A DNA stretch of 64,000 nucleotides from Oceanomicrobium pacificus (GTDB lineage Bacteria; Pseudomonadota; Alphaproteobacteria; Rhodobacterales; Rhodobacteraceae), in NCBI RefSeq assembly GCF_009833495.1, contig NZ_WUWG01000003.1, positions 62,001 through 126,000 of the forward strand. Reading direction: 5' to 3'. The notes under the pieces were generated by a model. The model did not search any database and was not told the origin of the DNA. It worked only from the letters and a program-made list of their open reading frames with translations. The position numbers and the translations under genes are program-made. Every line of letters starts with the position of its first letter. Within the stretch, counting starts at the first letter, position 1. Of this stretch, positions 17,556-26,574 are shown one piece after another.

Positions 17556-19286
17556 ATGGGTTGCATGTCTGCCGCGTGGCGCGCGGCACGGCTGTTTTCT
17601 GCCCGCTTCGCGCTGCTTCTGTGCATCGGGGCGGGCGCAGGTGACGCGCAGGTCACCGACGATCCTCTCGAACCAACGATCACGCACGAAAACAGTTTCC
17701 CGCTGGCCCCGCCCGACCGGTCGAGCCCGGCTGCAACTCTCGACGCGTTCTTGTCCCATTCCGCAGCCGGCAACGCGGCTCTGCGAAACGGCGATCCTCC
17801 GGACACTGTCATCGGCCATTTCAGCCGCGCGGATGCCACGATCGACCCCGGCGCCGTTGCCGCGTCGGATGCCCGCATCGCGCGGACCGAAGCCGCGCTC
17901 CTGCTCTACGAGATCCTTGTGCGGGCGGGCCTGCCGCCGCGCGACCGGATTCCGGGGGGAGACGGGACCGAAGACCTGCCGGAAAGCTGGCGCATCCCGC
18001 AAACCGAATTTGCCATCCAGCGCCAGCCGGAGGGGCCGCTGACAGGTGAATATCTGATCGGGCCGCTGCCGCTTGCAGAGATGCGCCGCGCTTATGAGCG
18101 GGTTGCCCATCTGCCTGTGCCCGCTGGCGTGGAGCCCGGCAGCTACCGGATCTACCAGACCCGTCCGAACCTGACGTCAGGGCTCGACTGGATGCCCGTC
18201 CTGCCCGAAGGGCTGACCCGGCCGGTGGCGCAGAATGCGCTCTGGAAATGGCTGGCACTGGGCGCGGCCTTGCTGGCGGTAGCCGCAGGGCTCTGGCTGG
18301 TCTGGCGCATCCTTGCCCGCTTTGCCGGACGCGGGGTGGTGGTCGGGCTTCTCCTGTCTCTCGCGGTCGCGCTGGCAGCACTCTGGCTCGACCGGTTCAT
18401 GACCGACGTGATCGGCTTGCGGTTCACGGCGCGCAGCCTCCTGTCGCACCTCTTTCTCGGTGTGGCGTTCCTTGCGCTGGTCGGCATCGCCGTTTTCGCG
18501 CTCGAATGGCTGGCCATCGCACTGGCGGCCAATCCGCTCGTGCGGCGGCGCGGTGTCAGCCCGCATCTGCTGCGGCTCGTCATGCGCGTCCTGTCGCTGA
18601 CCGTGGCGATCTTCATCATTGTCGAGGCGACGGACTATCTGGGCCTGAACATCGCGCCGGTCATCGCGGGTCTGGGTGTGGGCGGTCTGGCCATGGCGCT
18701 GGCCGCCCGTCCGACGCTCGAGAACATGATCGGAGGGTTCATTCTCTTTGCCGACCGGCCAGTCGCCATCGGCGAGTTCTGCCGCTTTGGCGGCGAAACC
18801 GGAACGGTGGAGGATATCGGACTCCGGTCGACACGTGTGCGGCGGCTCGACGACCGTGTCGTGACCATCCCGAACGCCAACTTCTCACAGATGGAGATCA
18901 TGAACGACACGCGCATCCACCGGCGGCTTTACAATGCGCGGCTGGGCCTGCGGTTTGAGACGACATCGGCCCAGATTGAATCGCTCACAGCGGCGCTCGA
19001 CGCGATGTTGCGCGGCCATGAGCGGGTGCTGGAAGACCGGCTCCATACCGCCTTCGAGACGTTCGGCGACCATGCGCTGGTGGTCGAGATTTTTGCCTAT
19101 ATCGACGCGATCGACTGGCTCGATTTCAAGGCGGTGCGGGCCGATCTGAACCTGCGGGTCTTGGCCGGGGTCGGGCGCGCCGGGTCGGCCTTTGCCTTCC
19201 CGACGCGCACGGTTCATCTGGGCCGCGACAGCGGCATGCCTGAACCCGATGGCACAGGGTCAGGCGGGCGCAGCGCCGAGGCGTGA
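17556..19286 (+). CDS. MscS-family mechanosensitive channel with large periplasmic N-terminal domain
   Basis: A 576-residue inner-membrane protein. A signal-like segment at the N-terminus is followed by about 200 soluble residues, then hydrophobic segments near 230-250, 258-278, 296-320 and 345-365. The pore-lining helix NIAPVIAGLGVGGLAMALAA and the beta domain MIGGFILFADRPVAIGEFC...GTVEDIGLRSTRVR...VTIPNANFS are diagnostic of MscS. It gates open under membrane tension to release solutes. The start is uncertain: ATG 17556 (AGGGG upstream) or 17565 begin a signal sequence, while the frame is open back to 17409. It converges with, and overlaps by 27 bases, the oxidoreductase gene at 19260. Confidence 0.88.
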   Translation: MGCMSAAWRAARLFSARFALLLCIGAGAGDAQVTDDPLEPTITHENSFPLAPPDRSSPAATLDAFLSHSAAGNAALRNGDPPDTVIGHFSRADATIDPGAVAASDARIARTEAALLLYEILVRAGLPPRDRIPGGDGTEDLPESWRIPQTEFAIQRQPEGPLTGEYLIGPLPLAEMRRAYERVAHLPVPAGVEPGSYRIYQTRPNLTSGLDWMPVLPEGLTRPVAQNALWKWLALGAALLAVAAGLWLVWRILARFAGRGVVVGLLLSLAVALAALWLDRFMTDVIGLRFTARSLLSHLFLGVAFLALVGIAVFALEWLAIALAANPLVRRRGVSPHLLRLVMRVLSLTVAIFIIVEATDYLGLNIAPVIAGLGVGGLAMALAARPTLENMIGGFILFADRPVAIGEFCRFGGETGTVEDIGLRSTRVRRLDDRVVTIPNANFSQMEIMNDTRIHRRLYNARLGLRFETTSAQIESLTAALDAMLRGHERVLEDRLHTAFETFGDHALVVEIFAYIDAIDWLDFKAVRADLNLRVLAGVGRAGSAFAFPTRTVHLGRDSGMPEPDGTGSGGRSAEA

Positions 19287-19994
19287 CAGGCCGTCCGCAT
19301 GGCGGACGTGATCCGGCGCATGGGTGCGGGCGCTCTCGGTATTGCAACCGACGATCGCCGGCGCCTGCCGGGACAGGGCCGGATCGGTCAGCGCATGGAC
19401 CATGAAGAGCGCGAAATCGGTGCGCCGGACGAGGTTGCTCGCCAACACCGGATCGCCCACATGGGCCGACCAGACCGGCAGCCCCTCGCTCTCGCCTTCC
19501 TCCAGATCGCAGCCACGTACGACCGTATAGTCGCGGTCGCTGTCGAAAATCCGCCGGCAGGCCTCCACCTGATCCTTCAGATCGACGACGCGCACCGCGC
19601 GGCCGATGACATTGACCAGATGCACGATGGTGCGCAGCTTCCACGAATAGCGGTCCTTCCCGTCCCGCGTGATGTGCCAGCCGCAGGAAAAGACGACACG
19701 CGCATGCGGCTCGGCCAGATCGAGCACCGCCTGTGCCGTGCCGGACGCATAGTTCGACATGCCCCACGGGGCGAGCACGGTCAGCACCCCGTCGCAGCCT
19801 TTCACCGCTTTCGCGACCACGGCGCGGTCATCCGTGCGGCCCGGATAAAGCGTGATCCGGTCGCGCCACTTGTCGAGCTTGCCGACGCTTTCGGGCCGGC
19901 AGACCCCCGTGACCTCGTAGCCGCGCGCCAGCGCATGTTCCAGCATGTAGCGTCCGAGCTTGCCCGAGATGCCGATGATGCAGATCCGTTTCAT
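19260..19994 (-). CDS. NAD(P)-binding Rossmann-fold (NmrA/SDR-like) protein
   Basis: A 244-residue protein of the atypical short-chain/NmrA group. The dinucleotide loop is IIGISGKLGRYMLEHAL; later blocks are GCDGVLTVLAPWG and VVFSCGWHITRDG, and the last 60 residues are variable. There is no YxxxK catalytic pair that I can place with confidence, so it may be a reductase of quinones or isoflavone-like compounds, or a redox sensor. ATG 19994 is preceded by AAGGGG; an in-frame upstream codon at 20009 is less likely. It is divergent from the TetR gene, with a twin palindromic operator between them, and is the obvious target of that regulator. Confidence 0.75.
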   Translation of the reverse strand: MKRICIIGISGKLGRYMLEHALARGYEVTGVCRPESVGKLDKWRDRITLYPGRTDDRAVVAKAVKGCDGVLTVLAPWGMSNYASGTAQAVLDLAEPHARVVFSCGWHITRDGKDRYSWKLRTIVHLVNVIGRAVRVVDLKDQVEACRRIFDSDRDYTVVRGCDLEEGESEGLPVWSAHVGDPVLASNLVRRTDFALFMVHALTDPALSRQAPAIVGCNTESARTHAPDHVRHADGLSRLGAAPA

Positions 19995-20030
19995 GTCTTG
20001 CCCCTTCATCTGTCGCGGCCGCGCCGCAGG

Positions 20031-20077
20031 CTTACAGTGTAAGTTTTCCTGTCGATGGTTTAGACTTACATTGTAAG
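20031..20077. promoter_or_regulatory. Twin 13-bp palindromic operators of the TetR-type regulator
   Basis: Two nearly identical perfect palindromes, CTTACAGTGTAAG (20031-20043) and CTTACATTGTAAG (20065-20077), lie between the divergent oxidoreductase and tetR genes. Centre-to-centre spacing is 34 bases. The arms CTTACA/TGTAAG are the usual shape for TetR-family sites, and each copy is placed to control one gene or both. Confidence 0.85.
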
Positions 20078-20093
20078 TAAAGCAAGAGGCGGC

Positions 20094-20804
20094 ATGCAGG
20101 TGGACAGAGCGGTGGCGAAAAAAGGTATTAAATCAGAGGCTTCTGAAGGCTCCGCGCGCCGAAAGGCGGCGCTGGACCGCCGTAGCATCGCCGAATCAGC
20201 CGTGCGGATCGCGGATGCGGAGGGGCTGGCAAAGCTCTCGATGCGGCGTCTGGCACAGAGCCTCGGGGTGGAGGCCATGTCGCTCTACAATCATGTGCGC
20301 AACAAGGATGACCTGCTCGGCGCGATGGTCGAACATGTCGCTTCCGGCTTCTACAGGCCCGATCCGGAGGCTGCCGACTGGAAGGCCGAAATGCACCGTC
20401 GTGGCATACGGGCCCATGACCAGATGCTGCGCCATCCCTGGTCGCCGCCGCTCATCGCAGGGCGCGTGAATGACGGGCCGGAGATGCTGGGCTATGTGGA
20501 TGCCACGCTCGGCTGCCTCTTTGCGGCGGGCTTTGATGCCGCGGATGCAGACGATGCGTGGAACGCGATGGACAGCTACATCTATGGCTATACCCAGTTG
20601 GCGCTCAGCTTCCCGTTTCAACCCGAGGAATATGCGCAGGTCGCAGCCGAATATCTGCCGCATCTCCCGAAGGAGCGGCTGCCGCATCTTTATGCCATGA
20701 CGGAGGCCGTCGCGACGTACAGGCACAAGGGCATGCACCGGTTCGAATTCGGCTTCGAGATGATCCTCGATGGGCTTGTGCAGCGGCGCGCAGGGCAGGG
20801 GTGA
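20094..20804 (+). CDS. TetR-family transcriptional repressor
   Basis: A 236-residue regulator. Residues about 28-75 are the helix-turn-helix, with LSMRRLAQSLGVEAMSLYNHVRNKDDLL closely following the TetR pattern; the remainder resembles the TetR_C ligand domain of tetracycline-repressor-like proteins. ATG 20094 has AGAGGCGGC just upstream. It sits divergent from the Rossmann oxidoreductase with two matching palindromes between them, so it very probably represses that gene and itself until a small hydrophobic ligand binds. The ligand cannot be deduced. Confidence 0.9.
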   Translation: MQVDRAVAKKGIKSEASEGSARRKAALDRRSIAESAVRIADAEGLAKLSMRRLAQSLGVEAMSLYNHVRNKDDLLGAMVEHVASGFYRPDPEAADWKAEMHRRGIRAHDQMLRHPWSPPLIAGRVNDGPEMLGYVDATLGCLFAAGFDAADADDAWNAMDSYIYGYTQLALSFPFQPEEYAQVAAEYLPHLPKERLPHLYAMTEAVATYRHKGMHRFEFGFEMILDGLVQRRAGQG

Positions 20805-20844
20805 AGCAGGGCGCGGACCAGTGTTGAAACCGCCCGCGCAAAAA

Positions 20845-20859
20845 GCGGCGCGACGCCGC
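20845..20859 (+). terminator. Short GC hairpin after tetR
   Basis: GCGGCG (20845-20850) pairs with CGCCGC (20854-20859) around CGA, 40 bases after the tetR stop. A pyrimidine-rich stretch follows, but not an immediate T-run, so it is a weak terminator candidate. Confidence 0.35.
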
Positions 20860-20879
20860 GTCGGCCTTCCTTTTCCCCC

Positions 20880-20908
20880 TTGACGCCCTTCCGCCATCCG
20901 CCTAAACA
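20880..20908 (+). promoter_or_regulatory. Sigma-70-type promoter for tRNA-Met
   Basis: TTGACG (20880-20885) and TAAACA (20903-20908) are separated by exactly 17 bases and end 12 bases before the tRNA, as expected for a tRNA promoter. Confidence 0.7.
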
Positions 20909-20920
20909 CCGCCTCGGTCT

Positions 20921-20997
20921 GGCGGAGTAGCTCAGCTGGTTAGAGCAGCGGAATCATAATCCGCGTGTCGGGGGTTCAAGTCCCTCCTCCGCTACCA
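20921..20997 (+). tRNA. tRNA-Met (CAT anticodon), elongator type
   Basis: A 77-base cloverleaf including an encoded CCA. The acceptor stem GGCGGAG pairs with CTCCGCT with one G-U pair. The D-arm AGCTCAGCTGGTTAGAGC, anticodon stem GCGGA/TCCGC around ATCATAA with anticodon CAT, and the T-arm with GGTTCAAGTCC are all present. The sequence looks like alphaproteobacterial elongator tRNA-Met rather than the initiator or the lysidine-modified tRNA-Ile. No integrase or repeated 3' end is found nearby. Confidence 0.96.
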
Positions 20998-21146
20998 GAT
21001 CCTTCCACATGTTTTCTTGTCCCGTGCCGTGCCTCCGTTCGGTTGTGCGCCGTGGGCCCGTCTTACTTGCCGGATCCGGGCCATTGAACCTATCATTCCC
21101 GCAGAAAACCGGCCGCCAGGGCCGGCGCCCGACCGGGAGTTTCACC

Positions 21147-22964
21147 ATGAAAACATCACTTTGCCTTGTCGCATTGGCCGCAGGAACGGCGCTGGTCGCG
21201 CCCGCCTTCGCGCAAACGGCGGATCTGATCTTCCAAAATGGCACGATCATCACGATGGACCCGGACGCGCCTTCGGCCGAGGCCGTGGCGATTGCCGGGA
21301 ACGAGATCATCTATGTCGGCGACCGGGCCGGCGCGGACGCGATCGTGGGTGACGGGACGGAGACGATCGACCTGAACGGGCGGACCCTGATGCCGGGTTT
21401 CGTGAGCGGACATGACCATCTGATCGCCTCGACCTGGGTCAATGCGGGCGTGCAGCTCTATGAAGCGAATTCACTGGAAGAGGCGCTGAAACTCATTGCT
21501 GACTATGCAGCGGCGAACCCGGACATTCCGGTCATCAAGGGCATCGGCTGGAATGTGGAAAAATTCGGCGGTGACTATCCGACCGCGGCCGATCTGGACC
21601 GCGCGGTGCCGGACCGGCCCGCAATCCTGCTCGACTTCACGATCCATGATGCGTGGCTCAACACCGCTGCGATGGAAGCCGGCAATGTGACGAAGGATGA
21701 CCCGGATGTCCTGCCCGGCGTGACCTTCTGGCGGCGCGATGAGGCGGGCAATCCGACCGGCGTCGGGATCGAGCTTCAATGGATGAAGACCTATGTCGAT
21801 ATCGGCGCCTGGGACGCGGAGCCGATGATCAATGCGAACATGGACGCCATGTTCCCGCTTGCCGCACAGAACGGCACCACTGCCTTCCTCAACCCCGGGA
21901 TCGTGACGCCCAATGTCAAAGCCACGAACGAGGCCCACAAGCTCGATTTCATGATGGCCATGCAGATCCTCGAAGAGCGGGAAGCAGCGGGCGGCCTGCC
22001 GTTGCGGGTCGTGGCCCTTCCGATGTTCAAATCGGCTGTCGCCGACCCGGCGACCTTCGTCGAATGGTCGGCGGAGATGCGCGACCGCTATCAGGGTGAC
22101 AAGATCCGCGTCCAGTCGGTGAAGATCCACCCCGAGGGCAACTGGACGGCAGGCGTCGCGCCCTTCCTTGAACCCTACAAGAGCGACCCGCTGAGCAAGG
22201 GGGCCTTCAACGTCCAGCCCGAAGTGACCGCCGAGATCGTGAAGCTTGCCAATGCGGCGGGGCTCGACGTGGCGATCCACACCGATGGTGACGCATCGAC
22301 CCGCGCCGCTGTGGATGCGATCCTTGCGTCACGCGAGGCCGGCTACGGAGATGCGCGCAATGTACTGCACCATCTGCTCTGGACCCATCCCGACGATATG
22401 GACCGGATCGTCGAGTTCGAGATCCCGGTCAACGCGACGCCTTCCTTCACGACCGACTGGACCGGACAGGATGAGCAATCCTACCGGATGCTGGGGGAGG
22501 AGCGGACCGAGCTTGAAATGGGCAAATATACCGACGTGCTTCTGGCCGGGAACCGGGTCTCGATCTCGGCCGATGTGCCGTCCACCAGCCCTGACATGCA
22601 GGCGCCGCTGCATCAGGTGGAAGCCGCGGTGACGCTGATGGAGCCGACCGAGCAGGGGTCGTCCAAACCTTTCCCGAAATCGCGGACGCCCGTGTCCGTC
22701 GAAGAGGCGCTGAAGGCGGTCACGATCGACGCGGCCTGGCAGTTGCGGATGGAGGACAAGGTCGGCTCGCTTGAAGTGGGCAAGCTCGCCGATCTGGTTG
22801 TCCTGTCCGACAGCCCGTTCAAGGTCGAGCCGTTGGAGATCGACGCGATCAGAGTCGAGATGACGATGATGGACGGGGAGTTCACGTTCATCCGCGACCG
22901 CGATTCCATCGTCGAAGTCCGCGCGGGCGAGTATCTGATGCCCGACGATCTGCCGCAGGATTGA
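21147..22964 (+). CDS. Exported amidohydrolase of the amidohydrolase_3 family
   Basis: A 605-residue protein with a clear Sec signal peptide (MKTSLCLVALAAGTALVAPAF, cleaved after AFA). The body is an amidohydrolase_3 metal-dependent hydrolase: N-terminal beta-sandwich strand DLIFQNGTIITMD, the metal HxH in VSGHDHLIAS, IHTDGDAS and a C-terminal KLADLVVLSDSPF strand. Cytoplasmic relatives hydrolyse N-substituted amides or formamides; exported, signal-bearing members are less characterised, so the substrate is unknown. ATG 21147 has CGGGAG upstream, and the longer in-frame extension to 21009 is rejected because it runs through the intergenic region and hides the signal peptide. Confidence 0.85.
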   Translation: MKTSLCLVALAAGTALVAPAFAQTADLIFQNGTIITMDPDAPSAEAVAIAGNEIIYVGDRAGADAIVGDGTETIDLNGRTLMPGFVSGHDHLIASTWVNAGVQLYEANSLEEALKLIADYAAANPDIPVIKGIGWNVEKFGGDYPTAADLDRAVPDRPAILLDFTIHDAWLNTAAMEAGNVTKDDPDVLPGVTFWRRDEAGNPTGVGIELQWMKTYVDIGAWDAEPMINANMDAMFPLAAQNGTTAFLNPGIVTPNVKATNEAHKLDFMMAMQILEEREAAGGLPLRVVALPMFKSAVADPATFVEWSAEMRDRYQGDKIRVQSVKIHPEGNWTAGVAPFLEPYKSDPLSKGAFNVQPEVTAEIVKLANAAGLDVAIHTDGDASTRAAVDAILASREAGYGDARNVLHHLLWTHPDDMDRIVEFEIPVNATPSFTTDWTGQDEQSYRMLGEERTELEMGKYTDVLLAGNRVSISADVPSTSPDMQAPLHQVEAAVTLMEPTEQGSSKPFPKSRTPVSVEEALKAVTIDAAWQLRMEDKVGSLEVGKLADLVVLSDSPFKVEPLEIDAIRVEMTMMDGEFTFIRDRDSIVEVRAGEYLMPDDLPQD

Positions 22965-23072
22965 CGCAGGAGGGGCCGCTCGCCCCGCCCGACAAGCGCC
23001 TGCGGGATTTGTCACACCCGTGCTAGCATCGCCGCGCTATGATCTGCGGCGATGGAAACGGGGGGCTTCGTG

Positions 23073-24128
23073 ATGACACGGTTACTTCTGGGAACGACCA
23101 AGGGCGCATTCATCCTGTCGGAGGCCGGCGCGGACTGGCGCGTCTCCGGCCCGCTCTGCGACGGTGCGCCCGTCAATCAGGTGATCGCGGATGCGGACGG
23201 GCGGCGTCTCTGGGCCGCGGGCGGCAATGACTGGCTCGGCATCGGGGTCTGGCACTCGACGGATGGCGGCGCGACTTGGGAATTGCATCGCGACGGGTTC
23301 GAACTGGACGAGGCAGAGGGCCCGCTCGTCTCCGTTTGGTCCGTGGCGCGGGTGGGGGACCGGCTGCTTGCCGGCACCAAACCCGCCGCGCTTTTCGAGA
23401 GCCGTGATGACGGCCGGACATGGGCGCGGGTGCGTGGCCTGACCGACCATCCCTCGCGGCCGGACTGGGCGCCGGGTGGCGCGGGGCTGGTGCTCCACAC
23501 GATCATCAGCGACCCGGACAATCCCGACAAGATCTGGGTCGGCATCTCGACCGCCGGGGTCTTCGCGACCGACGATGGCGGCGCAACATGGGCGCCACGC
23601 AACACAGGCACCCGGATCGACTATGCGCCCGAGGGGCACCAGTATCCGGAAGTCGGGCAATGCGTGCACAATCTGGTCCGAGCGACGGGCGCGGGCGACC
23701 GGCTCTACCAGCAGAACCATTTCGGCACCTACCGCAGTAGCGATGGCGGACGAAATTGGCAGAGCATCGAGACGGGCCTGCCCTCGACCTTCGGTTTTCC
23801 CATCGCCGTCGACCCGGACGATGCCGACCGGGTCTATGTGTTTCCGCTGAACGGAGACAGTATTGGCCGCTATCCGCCGGATGCGCGCGCCGCACTCTGG
23901 CGGTCCGATGATGGCGGCGAAAGCTGGTCCGACTGCCGCGACGGGCTGCCGGCGGAAAACTGCTTCTTCACCGTGCTGCGGCAGGCCATGACATCGGTGC
24001 CGGGGGGCGTCGCTTTCGGCACCAACACCGGCTCGGTTTTCCTGACCCGCGACCGTGGCGCCAGTATCGCCGAGGTGGCCCGCCACATGCCCACCATCCT
24101 GTCCGTCGAAGCAGCGCCGGGCGCATGA
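23073..24128 (+). CDS. BNR/Asp-box beta-propeller protein (sialidase/VPS10-like fold)
   Basis: A 351-residue propeller with repeated Asp-box motifs of the S-x-D-x-G-x-T-W type: HSTDGGATWE, SRDDGRTWAR, TDDGGATWAP, RSSDGGRNWQ, RSDDGGESWS and a degenerate TRDRGASI. No signal peptide is present, so it is probably cytoplasmic. Sialidase catalytic residues are not recognisable, so this is best described as a propeller of unknown activity. ATG 23073 follows a GGGGGG stretch; ATG 23052 is an alternative. Its stop codon overlaps the start of the ankyrin gene as ATGA, so the two proteins are translationally coupled. Confidence 0.85.
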   Translation: MTRLLLGTTKGAFILSEAGADWRVSGPLCDGAPVNQVIADADGRRLWAAGGNDWLGIGVWHSTDGGATWELHRDGFELDEAEGPLVSVWSVARVGDRLLAGTKPAALFESRDDGRTWARVRGLTDHPSRPDWAPGGAGLVLHTIISDPDNPDKIWVGISTAGVFATDDGGATWAPRNTGTRIDYAPEGHQYPEVGQCVHNLVRATGAGDRLYQQNHFGTYRSSDGGRNWQSIETGLPSTFGFPIAVDPDDADRVYVFPLNGDSIGRYPPDARAALWRSDDGGESWSDCRDGLPAENCFFTVLRQAMTSVPGGVAFGTNTGSVFLTRDRGASIAEVARHMPTILSVEAAPGA

Positions 24129-25618
24129 GCGCGGCAGAGCGGCTCGACCGGTTGCGGGACGCAGCGGCGGAACGGGCAGATGGTGCGGATGCAGAAGCCT
24201 ACGCGGCCGCATTGGAGGAGGTCGCGCGCGCCGAGGGCGCTGCCAGCTGGGCGCAGCTTGCAGCTGATGCGCGTGTTTCGGATATGGAGCCCGCAAGCCT
24301 GCCGGAGGCGCTGAAATACGCGCTGTTCCTTGGTCGGCCGGAGATGGTGGACGCGCTTCTGGCGCGCGATCCCGCTTTGGGCCGCGCGGATTTCGGGCTG
24401 ACGGTCGCGCTGGGCCTGCGGGCGGATGTGGAGCGGGTGCTGAAGGACGATCCGAAAGCGGCGACCCGCATCGTCGGCATCCGCAGCCCGATCCTGCATC
24501 TGGCTTTCTCGCGCCATGCGCAGGCGCGGCCCGATGTTTTGCCCGACATGCTGGCCATTGCGGAGCGTCTGGTCGCGGCGGGGGCCGATGTGAATGACAG
24601 CTACCCGTTCCAGCCCGGATCGGACGAGCGGCTGCCGGCGCTCTACGGCGCACTCTGCCATGCCGACAATCTGCCGCTGGCACGCTGGCTTCTGGACCAA
24701 GGCGCGACGCCCGATGATGGCGAGTCTCTCTATCATTCGACCGAATTGCCGCATCTGGACGGGTTGCGACTGTTGCTCCGCCACAAGGCGCGGCCCGAAG
24801 GGACGAACGCGCTGTTGCGGGCGCTCGATTTCGACCGGATCGAGGCGGTTGAGCTCTTGCTTGAACATGGGGCCGACCCCGATGCCGGGCGCGGCGGCGA
24901 CATACCGGATTTTCCCGCCCTCCATCAGGCTGCGCGGCGCGGGCGGGGGGCCGAGTTCGCGACGCTTCTCGTGTCAAACGGTGCGGACCCCACAAGGCTT
25001 CATGACGGGCAGAGCGCCGCGACCATGGCCCGCATCCACGGCAACCGCCGTTTCGCACGCGCCTTGGCGGGCCTTGCCCCGCCGCCCGAAGCGGGCAGCG
25101 CCGCTGCCCGTCTTGTCGCCGTGGCAGAGGGGAATGGCGCCGCCCGCGCGGACCTGACCGATCTGTCGCGCGGAGGCCCGGCGGAGGGGCTCGTCACCCG
25201 TCTGGCCGCCCTGCCGGACGCACGCGACCTGATGGGCCGCTATCTCGATGCCGGGCTCGCCCATGACGAGACCGACGATATGGGCCTGTCACCTGTGCAG
25301 ATTGCGGGCTGGAACGGACTTGCCGGCCATGTCGCGGACCTGCTCGACCGCGGGCCGGGCCTGATGCGGGTCAACCTCTTCGGCGGCGGGCTTGTCGACA
25401 CGATCCTGCACGGCGCGGAAAACTGCCCCGACGCGGAAGGGCGCGACCACGCGGCCTGCCTGTCGGTGGCGCTGGGCGCAGGTGCGCCGGTCTACGAGGA
25501 TGAATTGGCCGCGCCGATCCCGGAGCATCTGCGCCGGGTCATACGGACGGCGCTCGACCGGAACCCGGACCAGCTCCGCCCGAAAGCGGAGCGTCCGGAA
25601 CCCGGCAGCAGCGGCTGA
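24125..25618 (+). CDS. Ankyrin-repeat protein
   Basis: A 497-residue protein with several ankyrin-type units, for example AERLVAAGADVNDSY, LARWLLDQGATPDDG, AVELLLEHGADPDAG followed by PALHQAARRGRGAEFATLLVSNGADPT, and LSPVQIAGWNGLAGHVADLL. The N-terminal 50 residues are helical and the last 40 are polar. There is no signal peptide or membrane segment. It is coupled by ATGA to the propeller gene upstream, implying a complex or shared process; ankyrin repeats bind other proteins. It converges with rimK with a 4-base gap, leaving no room for a classical terminator. Confidence 0.85.
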   Translation: MSAAERLDRLRDAAAERADGADAEAYAAALEEVARAEGAASWAQLAADARVSDMEPASLPEALKYALFLGRPEMVDALLARDPALGRADFGLTVALGLRADVERVLKDDPKAATRIVGIRSPILHLAFSRHAQARPDVLPDMLAIAERLVAAGADVNDSYPFQPGSDERLPALYGALCHADNLPLARWLLDQGATPDDGESLYHSTELPHLDGLRLLLRHKARPEGTNALLRALDFDRIEAVELLLEHGADPDAGRGGDIPDFPALHQAARRGRGAEFATLLVSNGADPTRLHDGQSAATMARIHGNRRFARALAGLAPPPEAGSAAARLVAVAEGNGAARADLTDLSRGGPAEGLVTRLAALPDARDLMGRYLDAGLAHDETDDMGLSPVQIAGWNGLAGHVADLLDRGPGLMRVNLFGGGLVDTILHGAENCPDAEGRDHAACLSVALGAGAPVYEDELAAPIPEHLRRVIRTALDRNPDQLRPKAERPEPGSSG

Positions 25619-25622
25619 CGGA

Positions 25623-26528
25623 TCAGCCCTTGCCCTTGGTCTTGGTGCCGCCGGGCTTGGCCGTCTTGACCAGATGGTCGATGATCTTGCCGGCGATATC
25701 GATGCCGGTGGCCTTCTCCACCCCTTCGAGGCCGGGGGAGGAGTTGACCTCCATCACAACCGGTCCGTGATTGGACCGCAGAAGGTCCACGCCGCAGACA
25801 TTGAGGCCCATCGTCTTGGCCGCGCGCACGGCCGTCACACGTTCCTCGGGGCTGATCTTGACCATCTGGGCGGAGCCGCCGCGGTGCAGGTTCGAGCGAA
25901 ACTCGCCCTCCGCACCGGTGCGTTTCATCGCGGCCACGACGCGCCCGCCAACGACCAGCGCTCGGATGTCGGTGCCGCCCGCTTCCTTGATGAATTCCTG
26001 CACCATGATGTTGACGCCCGCGCCGCGAAACGCTTCGACCACCGATTTGGCGGACCGGTCCGTGTCGGCCAGAACCACGCCGATGCCCTGCGTGCCCTCC
26101 AGCAGCTTGATGACATGTGGGGCCTTGCCCGCGAGTTTCAGCACATCCTCGGTCAGTTTCGGATCATGGGCAAAAGTCGTCACCGGCAGACCGATCCCGT
26201 CGCGGGCCAGCAGCTGCATCGAGCGCAGCTTGTCGCGCGACCGGCCGATCGCCACGCTCTCATTGAGCGGGTAGACGCCCATCATCTCGAACTGGCGGAG
26301 CACCGCGAGGCCGTAGAAGGTCACGGATGCGCCGATGCGCGGGATAACCGCATCATATTTCGGCAGCTTCTCGCCGTTGTAATAGATCTCCGGCCGCCGC
26401 GACGCGATGTTCATGTAGCAGCGCAGCGTGTTGACGATGTCGAGCTGGTGGCCGCGTTCCTCCGCCGCCTCTTTCAGTCGGCGGTGCGAATAGAGTTCGG
26501 CATTGCGGGCCATCATGACAATTTTCAT
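25623..26528 (-). CDS. rimK: RimK, ATP-grasp alpha-L-glutamate ligase for ribosomal protein S6
   Basis: A 301-residue ATP-grasp enzyme that adds glutamate residues to the C-terminus of ribosomal protein S6. RimK features are intact: the N-terminal [67 protein letters not shown], the arginine-rich [11 protein letters not shown] and [13 protein letters not shown] metal-binding end. The C-terminus is a short Lys-rich tail ([11 protein letters not shown]). It lies 46 bases downstream of the RimB-type protease gene in the same direction, the usual rim arrangement in proteobacteria. Confidence 0.93.
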   Translation of the reverse strand: MKIVMMARNAELYSHRRLKEAAEERGHQLDIVNTLRCYMNIASRRPEIYYNGEKLPKYDAVIPRIGASVTFYGLAVLRQFEMMGVYPLNESVAIGRSRDKLRSMQLLARDGIGLPVTTFAHDPKLTEDVLKLAGKAPHVIKLLEGTQGIGVVLADTDRSAKSVVEAFRGAGVNIMVQEFIKEAGGTDIRALVVGGRVVAAMKRTGAEGEFRSNLHRGGSAQMVKISPEERVTAVRAAKTMGLNVCGVDLLRSNHGPVVMEVNSSPGLEGVEKATGIDIAGKIIDHLVKTAKPGGTKTKGKG

Positions 26529-26574
26529 CGGGTCGGCCTTTCAGGGTCGGGTCAATGGCAGGGCGGTCGGCGGG

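Noticed and set aside
20921-21146. tRNA-Met as the attachment site of an integrated island
   Set aside because: No integrase gene is nearby and I could not find a repeat of the tRNA 3' end elsewhere in the window.
23082-25058. A 658-codon open frame antisense to the propeller and ankyrin genes
   Set aside because: Arg/Ala/Pro-rich shadow frame without recognisable domains. The plus-strand frames show repeated Asp-box and ankyrin motifs.
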